64,000 nucleotides of DNA from Brumimicrobium sp051745635 (GTDB taxonomy: Bacteria > Bacteroidota > Bacteroidia > Flavobacteriales_D > Crocinitomicaceae). Shown here piece by piece: positions 51,882 through 60,949 of this stretch (positions are counted from its first letter, which is position 1; every line of letters begins with the position of its first letter). The DNA is taken from the NCBI GenBank assembly GCA_051745635.1, contig JBNJEH010000001.1:90388-154387 (forward strand), written 5' to 3'. Both the position numbers and the translations under genes were made by a program. The notes under the pieces are model-generated. The model was not told the DNA's origin and searched no databases. It saw only the letters and a list, made by a program, of their open reading frames with translations.

Positions 51882-54179
51882 TCAATCCTTGTGCCTGGGG
51901 GGGTGTTCTTTTTGTCTGAAGAAATAGAGAATGAGCAGCGGAAGCAGGAATAAATCAGCTATTACAGCCACAAAAAGCGTTATGCAGACCATCAATCCCA
52001 TGTAATATGTGCCCATGAAGTCAGACATCAATAACAACAGGAATCCTGAAATCAAGATTAATGAAGTTAATGTAATCGCCTTTCCCGTACTCAGGTAGGT
52101 GCGCTTCAATGCATAGAGTTTTGATTTTCCTTTATTGAGTTCGAGCTTGAATTTACTGAGAAAATGAATGGTATCGTCAATCGCAATACCGAAGGCGATG
52201 GTAAAAACAATGGCCGTTGTAATTTTTAGGTTGATGCCAAAGTAACCCATCACGCCGGCAATAATAATCAACGGAATGATATTCGGAACAATGGAGATGA
52301 GGAGCATTCGCGTTGATCGATACAACAATCCCATGATGATAGCGACGACAATCACCGCGAATGAAAGTCCTTCCACCAGACTCGTGGACATATACCGCAT
52401 ATTTTTGTCCAGCAAATGTGCCGATCCCGTAATGCGAACATCATAAATTTCCTGATGAAATGTCGAATCGATATACTGCTGAAGCTGACGATCTTTAACC
52501 TGCGTTTTTTGATTGCCCCAATCGGGTATGGTGCCGGATATACGGGTGACCTGTTCAGTGCTGTCCACGAAAGAGCGAATAAATTTCCCCTGGTTGGCTA
52601 TTTTCAGCATTCTTTTAAATTGATCGACCTTTCGCTGTTTTGAAGGGACGGTAAACTGAGCCGTGTCACCTGCATTGGAGGCGCGATGCAGAATTTGAAT
52701 ATTGCGCACGAGTGCATTCTTGATCTGAACGCCGTAATCTTCAACCAAGTAGTTTTGCAATGTCTCTAATTGGTGCAAGTGCTTTTTATCCCAAACGGAA
52801 GAAGATGTGTCTTTAACGCGAACGGAGATTTCGATCGGACGCACACCGCCAAATTTATTGTCGAAATAATTAAAATCCCGTTTGATGGAAACATCTTCAT
52901 CTACATCGTCCATGAGGTAGTTGTTAGAAACGATAAACGTTGCGCCGAAGGCAAAAATAGCGATGATGATGAGTGCGATCCATGGGATTCGAGTGCGATG
53001 ACGCAATGTGAATAACAGCGAGCGGATTAAAATAGGGCGCCAGAAATTACGATCTTCATGCAGCGCAATGCGCGGTGGTTTTGTGAAATAAAATAAAAAG
53101 GGCAGCGTCGAGAACGTGAGCACAAATGCCATGAGAACGCCAATTCCCACATATAGTCCAAAAGTTTGAATGGGTTTAACGTTCACGAAGAGCAGGGAGA
53201 AAAAGCCGATAGCTGTCGTGACAGAAGTCAAAAAAGTAGCCATTCCGATCTCTTTAAACGCGATTTTAATTGCTTCAAATTTTGGCAGATGCTGTCGCAA
53301 TAATTCGAAATATTTTGAAACCAGGTGAATAACATCAGACATGGAGACAACAAACATGATGGAAGGCATGACGATGAGCAGAATGTTGAGCGGTTCTTCC
53401 ACGAAGGCCATAAAACCAACGATCCACACCATGGAACCTACGATCACAATTTGCGGAACCAGTAGTCCCCACATCGATCGAAAGGCAATGAGCAGGAAAA
53501 TTACGACTAAAACCATGCTGAGCCCCACGTAAAAGGTCATTTCACCCCGCATGGTATTGATGTAGAAGATTTGACCTACCGTTCGTCCAGCCATTTTCAC
53601 ATTGTCGAAATTGTATGAATTTACACTCGACTGGATAGCGCTTACGAGCGAATCACTTTTTGCTTTACTCAACAAGTCTTCGTGACGTACAAAAATAGCC
53701 ACCGCGTCAGCGTGGCGATTGATGAGGGTGTTGATGAGCTCCTGATTTTTATAAATATTGGTCGAATCACGTGCGAGATCAATATTTTCAAAATTGATGT
53801 ACGGCCGCTTGCCCGTTGCTCCATTCAAATAAATAAACTGTTCTTTTTCAGTGGTAATCGATCGCGTGAATTTAACGTATTCCATGCTGTCGATGGCAGT
53901 AGATAGCTGATCTACTTGTTTGAGAAAGGTAGTATCGAAAACACCGCTTTCATTTTCAACGGCGATGAGCAAGAAGTCATTGTCCGACTCAAACATGGCG
54001 CGATGTTCATAGAAAAACCGCGTACTTTCATCGTCTGCTGGGAAAAAGTCCTCAAAATTATAGTCCAGCTGCGTTTTGGGCAATTGAAATGCGAAAAACA
54101 AAGTGATGAGCCCCACGAGGCTCAAAGCTGTGTAAGCCCAGATTTTAAATTGATGTTTGCCAACGGTTTTCAATCTCAA
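51882..54179 (-). CDS. RND/MMPL-family exporter
   Basis: This 765-aa protein has 12 membrane helices in two halves, each with a large periplasmic loop after the first helix. Conserved pieces: LPKTQLDYNFEDFFPADDES, IVGFMAFVEEPLNILLIVMP, MSDVIHLVSKYFELLRQHLP, TSVTTAIGFFSLLFVNVKPI, and in the second half IAFGIAIDDTIHFLSKFKLE. This is the MMPL/hydrophobe exporter type, probably moving lipids or other hydrophobic molecules. The start is read as TTG 54179, since no ATG lies close and a TAGCTTTG element is at 54200-54193. Confidence 0.9.
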   Translation of the reverse strand: MRLKTVGKHQFKIWAYTALSLVGLITLFFAFQLPKTQLDYNFEDFFPADDESTRFFYEHRAMFESDNDFLLIAVENESGVFDTTFLKQVDQLSTAIDSMEYVKFTRSITTEKEQFIYLNGATGKRPYINFENIDLARDSTNIYKNQELINTLINRHADAVAIFVRHEDLLSKAKSDSLVSAIQSSVNSYNFDNVKMAGRTVGQIFYINTMRGEMTFYVGLSMVLVVIFLLIAFRSMWGLLVPQIVIVGSMVWIVGFMAFVEEPLNILLIVMPSIMFVVSMSDVIHLVSKYFELLRQHLPKFEAIKIAFKEIGMATFLTSVTTAIGFFSLLFVNVKPIQTFGLYVGIGVLMAFVLTFSTLPFLFYFTKPPRIALHEDRNFWRPILIRSLLFTLRHRTRIPWIALIIIAIFAFGATFIVSNNYLMDDVDEDVSIKRDFNYFDNKFGGVRPIEISVRVKDTSSSVWDKKHLHQLETLQNYLVEDYGVQIKNALVRNIQILHRASNAGDTAQFTVPSKQRKVDQFKRMLKIANQGKFIRSFVDSTEQVTRISGTIPDWGNQKTQVKDRQLQQYIDSTFHQEIYDVRITGSAHLLDKNMRYMSTSLVEGLSFAVIVVAIIMGLLYRSTRMLLISIVPNIIPLIIIAGVMGYFGINLKITTAIVFTIAFGIAIDDTIHFLSKFKLELNKGKSKLYALKRTYLSTGKAITLTSLILISGFLLLLMSDFMGTYYMGLMVCITLFVAVIADLFLLPLLILYFFRQKEHPPRHKD

Positions 54180-54192
54180 TACGTTTAAGTTG

Positions 54193-54200
54193 CAAAGCTA
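54193..54200 (-). promoter_or_regulatory. -7 promoter element of the MMPL exporter gene
   Basis: TAGCTTTG on the minus strand, 13 nt upstream of the TTG start. Confidence 0.5.
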
Positions 54201-54266
54201 ACGTTTCTGACGGGCTCAATGTTCGATAGAATATTGAAATTTACCCGTAAAAAACGATAAGTTTTA

Positions 54267-54274
54267 TACATTTG
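54267..54274 (+). promoter_or_regulatory. -7 promoter element of the T9SS-sorted protein gene
   Basis: TACATTTG, 20 nt upstream of the ATG at 54295, with a purine-rich GGAAAA just before the start. Confidence 0.6.
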
Positions 54275-54294
54275 TTAATACAAAAAGGAAAATT

Positions 54295-55317
54295 ATGAAG
54301 AAAAATTTACTACTCGTCGCTTCACTATTTGTAGGAGCGTCCGCTTTTGCACAATTCGATCAGTCAAATGAGCCCGCTGTATCGGACGGAACAACATTGT
54401 TTGTTATTGACAGTATGGCGCCGGATTATGAAAACGAAACAGGTGCAAGTGCAACCTGGGACTACAGTAGTTATGGTGGTTATAATGGAGAAAGCCGAAC
54501 ACTGACGATGCTTGATCCTGCTTCGACGTCTTATGACGCTGATTATCCGACGGCCACGAAAGTGCTCGACATTCAGGATTTCATAAAAAACTTTATGTAC
54601 TCTTCGGCCTCTGAGAGAGTGAGTACTGGTTTTGTTTACTCAGATGCTGATATCGGGGATGTACAAGTTGAACTTTCTACGGATGAAGCTGTGCAGTATC
54701 AGTATCCGTTTGCATTGAATGACCAATTTACCGATAATTATGAAGGAACGGCTACTTACAATGTGGGTGGATCACAGACTTCACCTGCAACGGGGACCCT
54801 CACTGCTTCTGTAGATGGCACTGGCGAGTTGATTTTGGCTGATGGCGTTCAGTTCAATAATGTAACGCGCTATAAGTTAGTTGAGACTACAGAGGTTACC
54901 GGAACACCGCTCGGCGATGTTATCCTCGACCGCGTTCAATATGAATATTATGATTTAGCGAATAGTACGATGCCTGTTTTTGTTCATACTTACGTTAACT
55001 TAGGTCCGGGGTTGGCAGAATTTAATCTGGTACTGAGTAATGAAGATCCTCAAATTACGGCGAGTACAGATGAAAACAATTTGCTCGAGGCCACGCGTTT
55101 GTATCCGAATCCAGCTTCTAATGAATTGAATGTTCAGCTGCCTGAAAATGTGAATGAAGCAAATGTGATCATTACTGACGCCACAGGTCGTGAAGTGCTC
55201 AGTCAAGAAGTATCTGCTGTTCATTCTTTAGATGTGAACGCCATCAAATCGGGAATGTATTTTGTGACTATTGCCGCTGAAGGAGTCAAAGAAACGAAAT
55301 CAGTAGTGATCGAATAG
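54295..55317 (+). CDS. Secreted protein with T9SS type A sorting domain
   Basis: This 340-aa protein has a clear signal peptide (LLLVASLFVGASAFAQ) and a beta-rich middle with no known family (YENETGASATWDYSSYGGYN; ADIGDVQVELSTDEAVQYQY). The last 75 residues form a T9SS C-terminal domain (LYPNPASNELNVQLPENVNE ... GMYFVTIAAEGVKETKSVVI). It should be exported across the outer membrane and attached to the surface. The role of the passenger is unknown. Confidence 0.9.
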   Translation: MKKNLLLVASLFVGASAFAQFDQSNEPAVSDGTTLFVIDSMAPDYENETGASATWDYSSYGGYNGESRTLTMLDPASTSYDADYPTATKVLDIQDFIKNFMYSSASERVSTGFVYSDADIGDVQVELSTDEAVQYQYPFALNDQFTDNYEGTATYNVGGSQTSPATGTLTASVDGTGELILADGVQFNNVTRYKLVETTEVTGTPLGDVILDRVQYEYYDLANSTMPVFVHTYVNLGPGLAEFNLVLSNEDPQITASTDENNLLEATRLYPNPASNELNVQLPENVNEANVIITDATGREVLSQEVSAVHSLDVNAIKSGMYFVTIAAEGVKETKSVVIE

Positions 55318-55337
55318 TTAAACGTTATTATAAAGTT

Positions 55338-55371
55338 AAAAGCGCGGTTCACAAAGAGCTGCGCTTTTTTT
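55338..55371 (+). terminator. Terminator of the T9SS-sorted protein gene
   Basis: AAAAGCGC (55338-55345) pairs with GCGCTTTT (55361-55368), extended inward with wobble pairs, followed by T7. Confidence 0.8.
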
Positions 55372-55390
55372 GTATGCCGTGTTTGGTTCT

Positions 55391-55540
55391 TGACTTGGTG
55401 GTGAAAGTCCAAATTGGGGAAGAATAATCGCCAGTCATTAGCCAAAAGCAGGTTTGTCCGCAGCGAGGTAGAATCTGAAGGAAGTTGGAGGTAAAACTCC
55501 GCCCTGAAATGAGCCGATGGAACTCAGGGTTTGCCTATTT
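55391..55540 (+). mobile_element. Possible group II intron 5' (domain I) remnant
   Basis: The segment contains GGTGAAAGTCC in a small hairpin (GACTT/AAGTC), then GTCCGCAGCGAGGTAGAATC, and TGAAGGAAGTTGGAGGTAAA. This phrase order recalls the 5' RNA domain of bacterial group II introns, which often read tgaaggaagccggaggcaaa. No reverse transcriptase gene follows, so if the reading is right it is a truncated remnant. The rest of the 775-bp gap (55541-56093) has only the doubtful peptide frame listed separately. Confidence 0.4.
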
Positions 55541-55856
55541 TAACCGATGTGGATGTTGCAAAATTCTATTCACAATATGGTAAAACAGTGTTGGATTTGT
55601 AAGAATTGTGCTGATTCCAGGGCGCGACATGTACGCAACTCAATTCACATTTACAATCAATTACAAACGACAAATATCGCTTAGCATCTTGCTGCTTCTG
55701 GTCGTTTCATCTTGGAGGAGAATGGTTGTTTTTAAAAGGCGTGTAGCGGTTTTTTAGGTTGAAAAAAATTGAGTAATTTTATGGGGCGGGAGTAGGCGGT
55801 GGTGTATAGTCATTAGTTACCAGCAACAAAACATACTCAAGAAGAGGTACATATCT

Positions 55857-55958
55857 ATGGTTAAAACATTACACATATTTTACTTTCTATTTTTGTTAAC
55901 TATTTCATTGAGGTGCACAAACACAACAGTTATGAGCAATACGATAAAAAACGAGTAA
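55857..55958 (+). CDS. Possible 33-aa peptide or truncated lipoprotein
   Basis: ATG 55857 opens MVKTLHIFYFLFLLTISLRC, then TNTTVMSNTIKNE and TAA. It has a hydrophobic signal-like core ending at a Cys, with Arg before it, which is unusual for a lipobox. It may be the start of a lost cassette gene. No homologue known. Confidence 0.3.
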   Translation: MVKTLHIFYFLFLLTISLRCTNTTVMSNTIKNE

Positions 55959-56093
55959 AGGATAAAAAACCATCCATTTTGAGGAATAACAACAAAAAGA
56001 TATCCACGCTCCAGAAAAAGTTTTGAACATAGCGGGAGACGATGCCTGAACACTCCTAAAACCAAAGTAAGCCCTAATTAAAACTTAAATAAA

Positions 56094-57152
56094 ATGAAAA
56101 AGTTAATTTATAGTAGTCTAATTCTTGCTTTAGTAGGAATCGGAGTTATTGGGTGCAAAAAACAAAATGTTGACAAATCAGTAACTAAAGGTACTTCAAA
56201 ATCAGAAACACTCCCACTTAAAAGTGCTGGGGTTATTACTAGTCAAAACGGGATACTGCAATTTGATAATTGGGAAGATGCTACCCAATTCATGAATGAA
56301 GTAGTTGAAAATCAAGACATCCATGTTGAAGAATTTTATGAAAATTATAATGACTTTTCAGAAGATGAAATAGATTCAATTATTGATACGTTGAATTGGG
56401 AGTATAATCAACCTTATATTGATGTTGAGCAAGAATATAATATTAAAACCTTGTTAACTTTTGTTGATGACAAATTATATAAAGATGATTTATCAGAAGA
56501 AGAAAGAAGTTATTGGGATAAGTATTTAGTTGAAGATGATTTTGGTGCAATTCTCAATAGCGATGCAATAGTGTCGGTTGGTGATTCAATCTACAAGTTT
56601 CTTCAAAATATGTCAGTGATTGCTTCTACTTTTAATTCATTAGAACTAGTAAAATCTATAAATGATGATAACATTGAGGATTTTTTAGATAATGAAAATC
56701 TGAAAGTGCATGGATACACTCCGAAAAACAGTTCTAGTTGTAGGTCAAATAGACAAGTTTATGATCATGTTTGGTGGAATCCTGGAGGTGGGTCGAGAAC
56801 AATGAAAGGGTGGTTAGTCGTAAGAAACTTTGCAACAGGCTCAGGTGGTTTTAGCATTAGGTATGTGCGAGCAAAAACAAAGACGGAACGATACAGATGG
56901 GGGAAAAACAGAAGATGGCGAGCTACCATTTCTGCTGCAACATTCGGTACAATTTTTAGAAACCGTCAACCTTGGCGCTGTCAAGGAAATAGTGAAGCAT
57001 GCAATACATCTCGTCAAAGATGGAATCATAAAGTAAAGTCTACTTATAAAAATCAAAGTATTTGGCAACTTTTACTTTTTCGAGCAAGGGCAGGCGAAGT
57101 TAAATCGATACACCAAGCTCCAGGTCGTTATTTAGAAATTTGGTTAGATTAA
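56094..57152 (+). CDS. Lipoprotein with basic, Trp/Arg-rich C-terminal domain
   Basis: This 352-aa protein has a lipobox (LVGIGVIGC, Cys21). An acidic N-terminal two-thirds (WEDATQFMNEVVENQDIHVE; DFSEDEIDSIIDTLNWEYNQ) is followed by a strikingly basic tail from about residue 215 (RVRAKTKTERYRWGKNRRWR-like run; RNRQPWRCQGNSEACNTSRQ). The charge asymmetry suggests an inhibitory or chaperoning front part, or nucleic acid/surface binding by the tail. Base composition is more AT-rich than the genes before 55 kb, which suggests acquisition. No family is known to me. Confidence 0.72.
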   Translation: MKKLIYSSLILALVGIGVIGCKKQNVDKSVTKGTSKSETLPLKSAGVITSQNGILQFDNWEDATQFMNEVVENQDIHVEEFYENYNDFSEDEIDSIIDTLNWEYNQPYIDVEQEYNIKTLLTFVDDKLYKDDLSEEERSYWDKYLVEDDFGAILNSDAIVSVGDSIYKFLQNMSVIASTFNSLELVKSINDDNIEDFLDNENLKVHGYTPKNSSSCRSNRQVYDHVWWNPGGGSRTMKGWLVVRNFATGSGGFSIRYVRAKTKTERYRWGKNRRWRATISAATFGTIFRNRQPWRCQGNSEACNTSRQRWNHKVKSTYKNQSIWQLLLFRARAGEVKSIHQAPGRYLEIWLD

Positions 57153-57208
57153 TTAATCAATATCAACCATGGCATGTATCCATGGTTGATATTATACTTT
57201 AAAAAAAA

Positions 57209-57970
57209 ATGAAAATTATAATTATTGTAATGCTATTATCTTCGATTAACAGTCTTTTTTCGCAAGATACAAAGAATAGACTATTCATTACTTCCGGTTT
57301 TCAATCCACAGGTATAACAATAGATGAAGCCAATGATGATAATTCTAGTTTGACAACTAAGGTATCAACCAACCCCAGATTTGAATTGAGTTATGAACAT
57401 TATTTAAATAAAAAATCAGGTATAGCCCTAAACCTTGGATACAGCAACTTAACTAAATATTTTATCTTTAAATTAGACCAAGCTTCGCAAGACTCACTTT
57501 CATCGAAAGATTTAAACTGGAATGAAGATATTCGTATACCTAATGATCAACAGTTTATAAATTTTCAGATAAATTACGTTTTTCAGCTATTAAATAAAGG
57601 GAAAAATATATTATCTGTTATTACTGGTAGTTACTTTAGATACGTTTTTTTAGATGAAACGTATAATGCCGAAAATATGTTTTTTGAAAATGAAGAAGAT
57701 TTTTCACAAGCAATTGGTCCTAAATCTTTTGAATCTTTTGCGAATTATAAAAAATTAACGATTCAACCCAGTTTGACCTTTCGATATGAAAGGAAAACAA
57801 AATTCAGTAATTCTTACGGTATATTTATCACTTTCAACTTGCCTTTATTGAAAAGTTATGAGGGTAATTTATTTATTCTTCCAGAAAATGAAGATTTGAA
57901 GTCAAGTTTTAAATATTATTCAAGAGGTGGTTTTTTAGGTGTAAGTTTATTCTATGGAATTGGTTTTTGA
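57209..57970 (+). CDS. Outer-membrane beta-barrel-like protein (first of a pair)
   Basis: This 253-aa protein has a signal peptide (IIIIVMLLSSINSLFSQ) and alternating strands throughout: SYEHYLNKKSGIALNLGYSN, QFINFQINYVFQLLNKGKNI, IQPSLTFRYERKTKFSNSYG, ending GFLGVSLFYGIGF with a terminal Phe as in porin-like barrels. Function unknown. AT-rich codon use. The next gene, 33 bp later, has the same design. Confidence 0.75.
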   Translation: MKIIIIVMLLSSINSLFSQDTKNRLFITSGFQSTGITIDEANDDNSSLTTKVSTNPRFELSYEHYLNKKSGIALNLGYSNLTKYFIFKLDQASQDSLSSKDLNWNEDIRIPNDQQFINFQINYVFQLLNKGKNILSVITGSYFRYVFLDETYNAENMFFENEEDFSQAIGPKSFESFANYKKLTIQPSLTFRYERKTKFSNSYGIFITFNLPLLKSYEGNLFILPENEDLKSSFKYYSRGGFLGVSLFYGIGF

Positions 57971-58003
57971 TCTAATAGAAAAGATTAAGTAAACTAGAAA
58001 TAT

Positions 58004-58735
58004 ATGAAAATAATTTTTTTAATTAATTTAATAATTTCGTTGTCTTATCAAGTTTGTTGGGGTCAAAAATTATCTTTTCAAACTGGACTGTCGTCAGATT
58101 TATATTTTGCTTCAAAATCAAATAATCAATACAATAAAAAACCTGAAGTCTATAGTGATTTATTAGGATTAAATATATCTTATACATTTATAATAGATTC
58201 AATAAAACAAAAAGAAATCAATTTTTTTATGGATATCTACAGATTCAATTTTGGAACATCTGTAAAATCCTATCCTGAAACTGAAAACATGGATATCAAA
58301 AAAATGTCTACTTCTGGCTTACTATCTCCTAGCTTCGGTTTACTTTATAGTTTTCCAATTATTCAGGATCAAAAATTTAGCACATTCTTAATGTTAGGCA
58401 GTTCTGTAAGGTTTAGTATTTTTTCTATGTCTGCAAAAGGAACGTTTCATAATGTAGACGATAGTGGCGTTGAATATGTGATCACAAATGAACTGAATAA
58501 AATCAAAACAATAAGTTTTGCCCTTAATGTTGCTGGACAACTAAGATACAAAATCAATAAAAGAACAAATCTATTGGTCACACCGTTAGCTAGTTTTGGT
58601 ACTTTTAATTGGTATAAACAACGGTATAATTATCAAGTTACGAAAAACAATGAAATTATTGAAAATGGAACGAATACAATGAATAATAATGGTTCAAGAC
58701 TTCAACTACTAATAGGTATAGAGTTTAGATTGTAA
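58004..58735 (+). CDS. Outer-membrane beta-barrel-like protein (second of a pair)
   Basis: This 243-aa protein has a signal peptide (ILINLIISLSYQVCWGQ-like start) and barrel strands (LSFQTGLSSDLYFASKSNNQ; LNISYTFIIDSIKQKEINFF; LLIGIEFRL at the end with terminal aromatic/Leu). It is similar in size and plan to its upstream neighbour, and the two may be distant paralogues. Very AT-rich. The attC-like site begins 5 bp after its stop codon, the usual position in a cassette. Confidence 0.73.
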   Translation: MKIIFLINLIISLSYQVCWGQKLSFQTGLSSDLYFASKSNNQYNKKPEVYSDLLGLNISYTFIIDSIKQKEINFFMDIYRFNFGTSVKSYPETENMDIKKMSTSGLLSPSFGLLYSFPIIQDQKFSTFLMLGSSVRFSIFSMSAKGTFHNVDDSGVEYVITNELNKIKTISFALNVAGQLRYKINKRTNLLVTPLASFGTFNWYKQRYNYQVTKNNEIIENGTNTMNNNGSRLQLLIGIEFRL

Positions 58736-58739
58736 AATG

Positions 58740-58817
58740 CTCATAACAACAAATAAGCCCAAGCGGCGAACGGTCATACGTGGTAGCCGCCTGCGCCTAT
58801 TTGCAAACCGTTACGAG
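58740..58817 (+). repeat. attC-like imperfect inverted repeat
   Basis: The left arm starts CTCATAACAACAAATAAGCC and ends GCGGC (58740-58767). The right arm (58786-58817) starts GCCGCCTGCGCC and ends with GCAAACCGTTACGAG. The arms pair along their length with a few extrahelical bases in the right arm, and TAAC/GTTA cores lie at the outer ends. This is the form of an integron attC site, although the outer consensus is loose. Confidence 0.6.
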
Positions 58818-58835
58818 CGTAGAAAAGACACGACA

Positions 58836-59528
58836 ATGAAAAAAGTTTTACTTATACTCGGAATTTTTGGACTTATAACTACGAGTGCTTACTACGTGTA
58901 TCGGAATTTTTTTGACGAAAAGAAAACTGTAGAGAATAAAGTCAAAACTTGGAATGACAGAGATAAAAGTGTTCAAAATGAAATGGACATACAAGATGGC
59001 GATCTGATTTTTCAAACTTCACTCTCAGGACAGAGCCAGGCCATTCAACTTGCTACGAATTCAGAATATTCTCATTGTGGAATAATTTACAGTAACAATG
59101 ATCAGTTTTATGTTTTTGAAGCTGTTCAATCAGTAAAGACTACATCTCTCGATAAATGGATTGCTCGTGGAGAGAATGAACATTATGTAATCAAACGCCT
59201 TAAAAACGCAGACCAGGTTTTAACTGCCGGGGCGCTTCAAAAAATGAAACGTGTAGGAGAGAAATTTAAAGGCAAAAAGTACGATCTAACTTTTGAGTGG
59301 AGTGACGATAAAATTTACTGCTCCGAACTAATTTGGAAAGTATATCAACGCGCAACAGGAGTTGAAATTGGTCAACTTGAAAAACTTAGCGACTTTGATT
59401 TGACACACGATGCGGTTAAGAAAAAAATGAATGAACGATATGGTGACAAAATACCAATGGACGAAATAGTAATTTCGCCAGCCGCAATTTTTGAGAGTAA
59501 ACTATTATTGACCGTAAAAACAGAATAA
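58836..59528 (+). CDS. YiiX/YebB-like NlpC/P60-superfamily cysteine hydrolase
   Basis: This 230-aa protein starts at ATG 58836; a longer frame to 58737 would run through the attC-like repeat. An N-terminal membrane anchor (KVLLILGIFGLITTSAYYVY) precedes a permuted papain-like domain: DIQDGDLIFQTSLSGQSQAI, NSEYSHCGIIY with His80, and DDKIYCSELIWKVYQRATGV with Cys162. The catalytic Cys/His pair is present. Relatives act on lipids or peptides and are frequent in integron cassettes. It is bracketed by two sites that share GCAAACCGTTAC. Confidence 0.85.
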   Translation: MKKVLLILGIFGLITTSAYYVYRNFFDEKKTVENKVKTWNDRDKSVQNEMDIQDGDLIFQTSLSGQSQAIQLATNSEYSHCGIIYSNNDQFYVFEAVQSVKTTSLDKWIARGENEHYVIKRLKNADQVLTAGALQKMKRVGEKFKGKKYDLTFEWSDDKIYCSELIWKVYQRATGVEIGQLEKLSDFDLTHDAVKKKMNERYGDKIPMDEIVISPAAIFESKLLLTVKTE

Positions 59529-59540
59529 TGACAATAGCGG

Positions 59541-59655
59541 AGGATATAACTTCAACTGCTGAAAGGTAGCTATCCAAAAGGAGGAGTTTCATGTTCCAAA
59601 GATAATTTTATGGTGTAAGTTCTGCCCTTCCAGGTAGCTGCAAACCGTTACCTGT
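59541..59655 (+). repeat. Second, weaker attC-like site
   Basis: This non-coding stretch directly follows the YiiX-like gene and ends with GCAAACCGTTAC (59640-59651), identical to 58803-58814 in the first site. The left side has GGATATAAC followed by TTCAACTGCTG, with only partial complementarity to the right side. A new short frame starts 13 bp later. Confidence 0.45.
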
Positions 59656-59663
59656 AATTTAAA

Positions 59664-59756
59664 ATGAAATACATTATAGTCGTACTAATTTTAACCATCC
59701 CAATTTTATTATCCGAACTGAACGGAGAATACAAAGGTGTTTTTCAATACTTTTAA
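59664..59756 (+). pseudogene. Truncated cassette gene start (30 codons)
   Basis: ATG 59664 encodes MKYIIVVLILTIPILLSELN, then GEYKGVFQYF, then TAA: a good signal peptide with almost no mature part. It sits where the next cassette gene would start, so it is probably a truncated remnant. Confidence 0.45.
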
Positions 59757-60256
59757 TAGTATCGAAGCCAACTCATTGAGAGCGGTATCACAAAAAATCT
59801 GATCTTGCTCTTTAGAGAAACTCTTCAGAAATTTATCTGAACAAGGATGATTGCTTTGACAGCTCAAGTGGGTTCGTCTTTTGACAAACCGAATACACTA
59901 CATTTTGCAAGGAGTGTGGTTCTGCCACAAATTTAATCAGTCATCTCAACGGTTCATCCTGTTGAGGTAAGTACAAGTAACCTTGAAATGTTTATCCGTG
60001 GCTTTTCGGCAGGCTATTCTTTTTATCATCTTTCAAGTCGGGTCAATCTTCGTGCGATGAAGGAGCAAATTAGAGACACAGCTTTTTCAGCGCTCAATGT
60101 GCCGAAGGGTACACAGAGATTAGTTGCGCAGGTGACACATTTTTCTGAGCGGTCTCATAATTTTAAACAGCGACCTTTTCGCCCTTTTCACTTGACGTCA
60201 CTGAGGCTCTCTGTGAGTCCAGATATAACTGATTGCCACTTACTATGCGTTTCTCG
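59757..60256. other. 500-bp region without a convincing gene
   Basis: Frames in both directions are short. One reverse frame (about 59900-59740) is open for about 50 codons with a Cys-rich look (SCQSNHPCSDKFLKSF), but has no start or family. A forward frame from 59988 continues antisense into the next gene and is judged spurious. This may be debris at the end of the cassette-like island. Confidence 0.4.
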
Positions 60257-60949
60257 TCACTGCCAGGCGCGTTGTTTCAAATATCCCCTCTTTCTGAGTT
60301 CTTTCCGCCTCTCTTCAATATCTTCAGGGATATCTTCGTTCATCAACCAATTCACATCAAATCCATGATAAATGGAAGTATCCATTATCCCGTGATTATT
60401 CCCGAAATGTCTTCCTAATTGAATTAAATCATCGCGAAAATCAATGTAGTGATCGGCGTCCAGCTTATGAATTAAAATGCGCGTGTTAAAAGCCTTATTT
60501 ACCAGATACACTGCCAACTTATTTCCTTTGGTCGTTTGGTAGTGCGCATCGATATCTTCTGAAAAAGATTCAAAGACCTTATTGAGCAAATATAAATTCA
60601 TGAGTGCTTCACCATATTTGTCTTTTGTGGTAAAAAGATAACTTGCAATATCTCCGCTCAGTGATCTTAAAACCATTGAGAGGTAACCTGGTTTATATCT
60701 ACCAGAACGCTTGATTCTTTCTAATTCTCTTATGGTGTTTTCAAAAAAATCATCCCTGAGATCCTCTTTAGAAAAATCACCGATCAATTCATAGTGCAAT
60801 CGCCTGGCGATTTTGTGATCTCGTCGCACTAACTTCAGTACGAGTTTGTCTTTTTCGCGGTCGGGTAAATTGCTGAGTGCTCGTTTAAACGTTTTATCTA
60901 TTGCCATATATACCTGCTTGAATGAATATTTCCCGCTATCGGAATTCAT
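60257..60949 (-). CDS. Conserved helical protein of unknown function
   Basis: This 230-aa protein, from ATG 60949 (MNSDSGKYSFKQVYMAIDKT), has no signal peptide and is mainly alpha-helical and basic: FKRALSNLPDREKDKLVLKL, RDHKIARRLHYELIGDFSKE, LYLLNKVFESFSEDIDAHYQ. ATG 60907 (MAIDKTF) is an alternative start. No motif or family is recognised. It is monocistronic and divergent from the tRNA and tig region. Confidence 0.72.
   Translation of the reverse strand: MNSDSGKYSFKQVYMAIDKTFKRALSNLPDREKDKLVLKLVRRDHKIARRLHYELIGDFSKEDLRDDFFENTIRELERIKRSGRYKPGYLSMVLRSLSGDIASYLFTTKDKYGEALMNLYLLNKVFESFSEDIDAHYQTTKGNKLAVYLVNKAFNTRILIHKLDADHYIDFRDDLIQLGRHFGNNHGIMDTSIYHGFDVNWLMNEDIPEDIEERRKELRKRGYLKQRAWQ

Noticed and set aside
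59988..60368. Forward open frame of 126 codons
   Set aside because: Its second half is antisense to a better-supported gene (60257-60949), it has no promoter or family, and its residue pattern is typical of non-coding frames.
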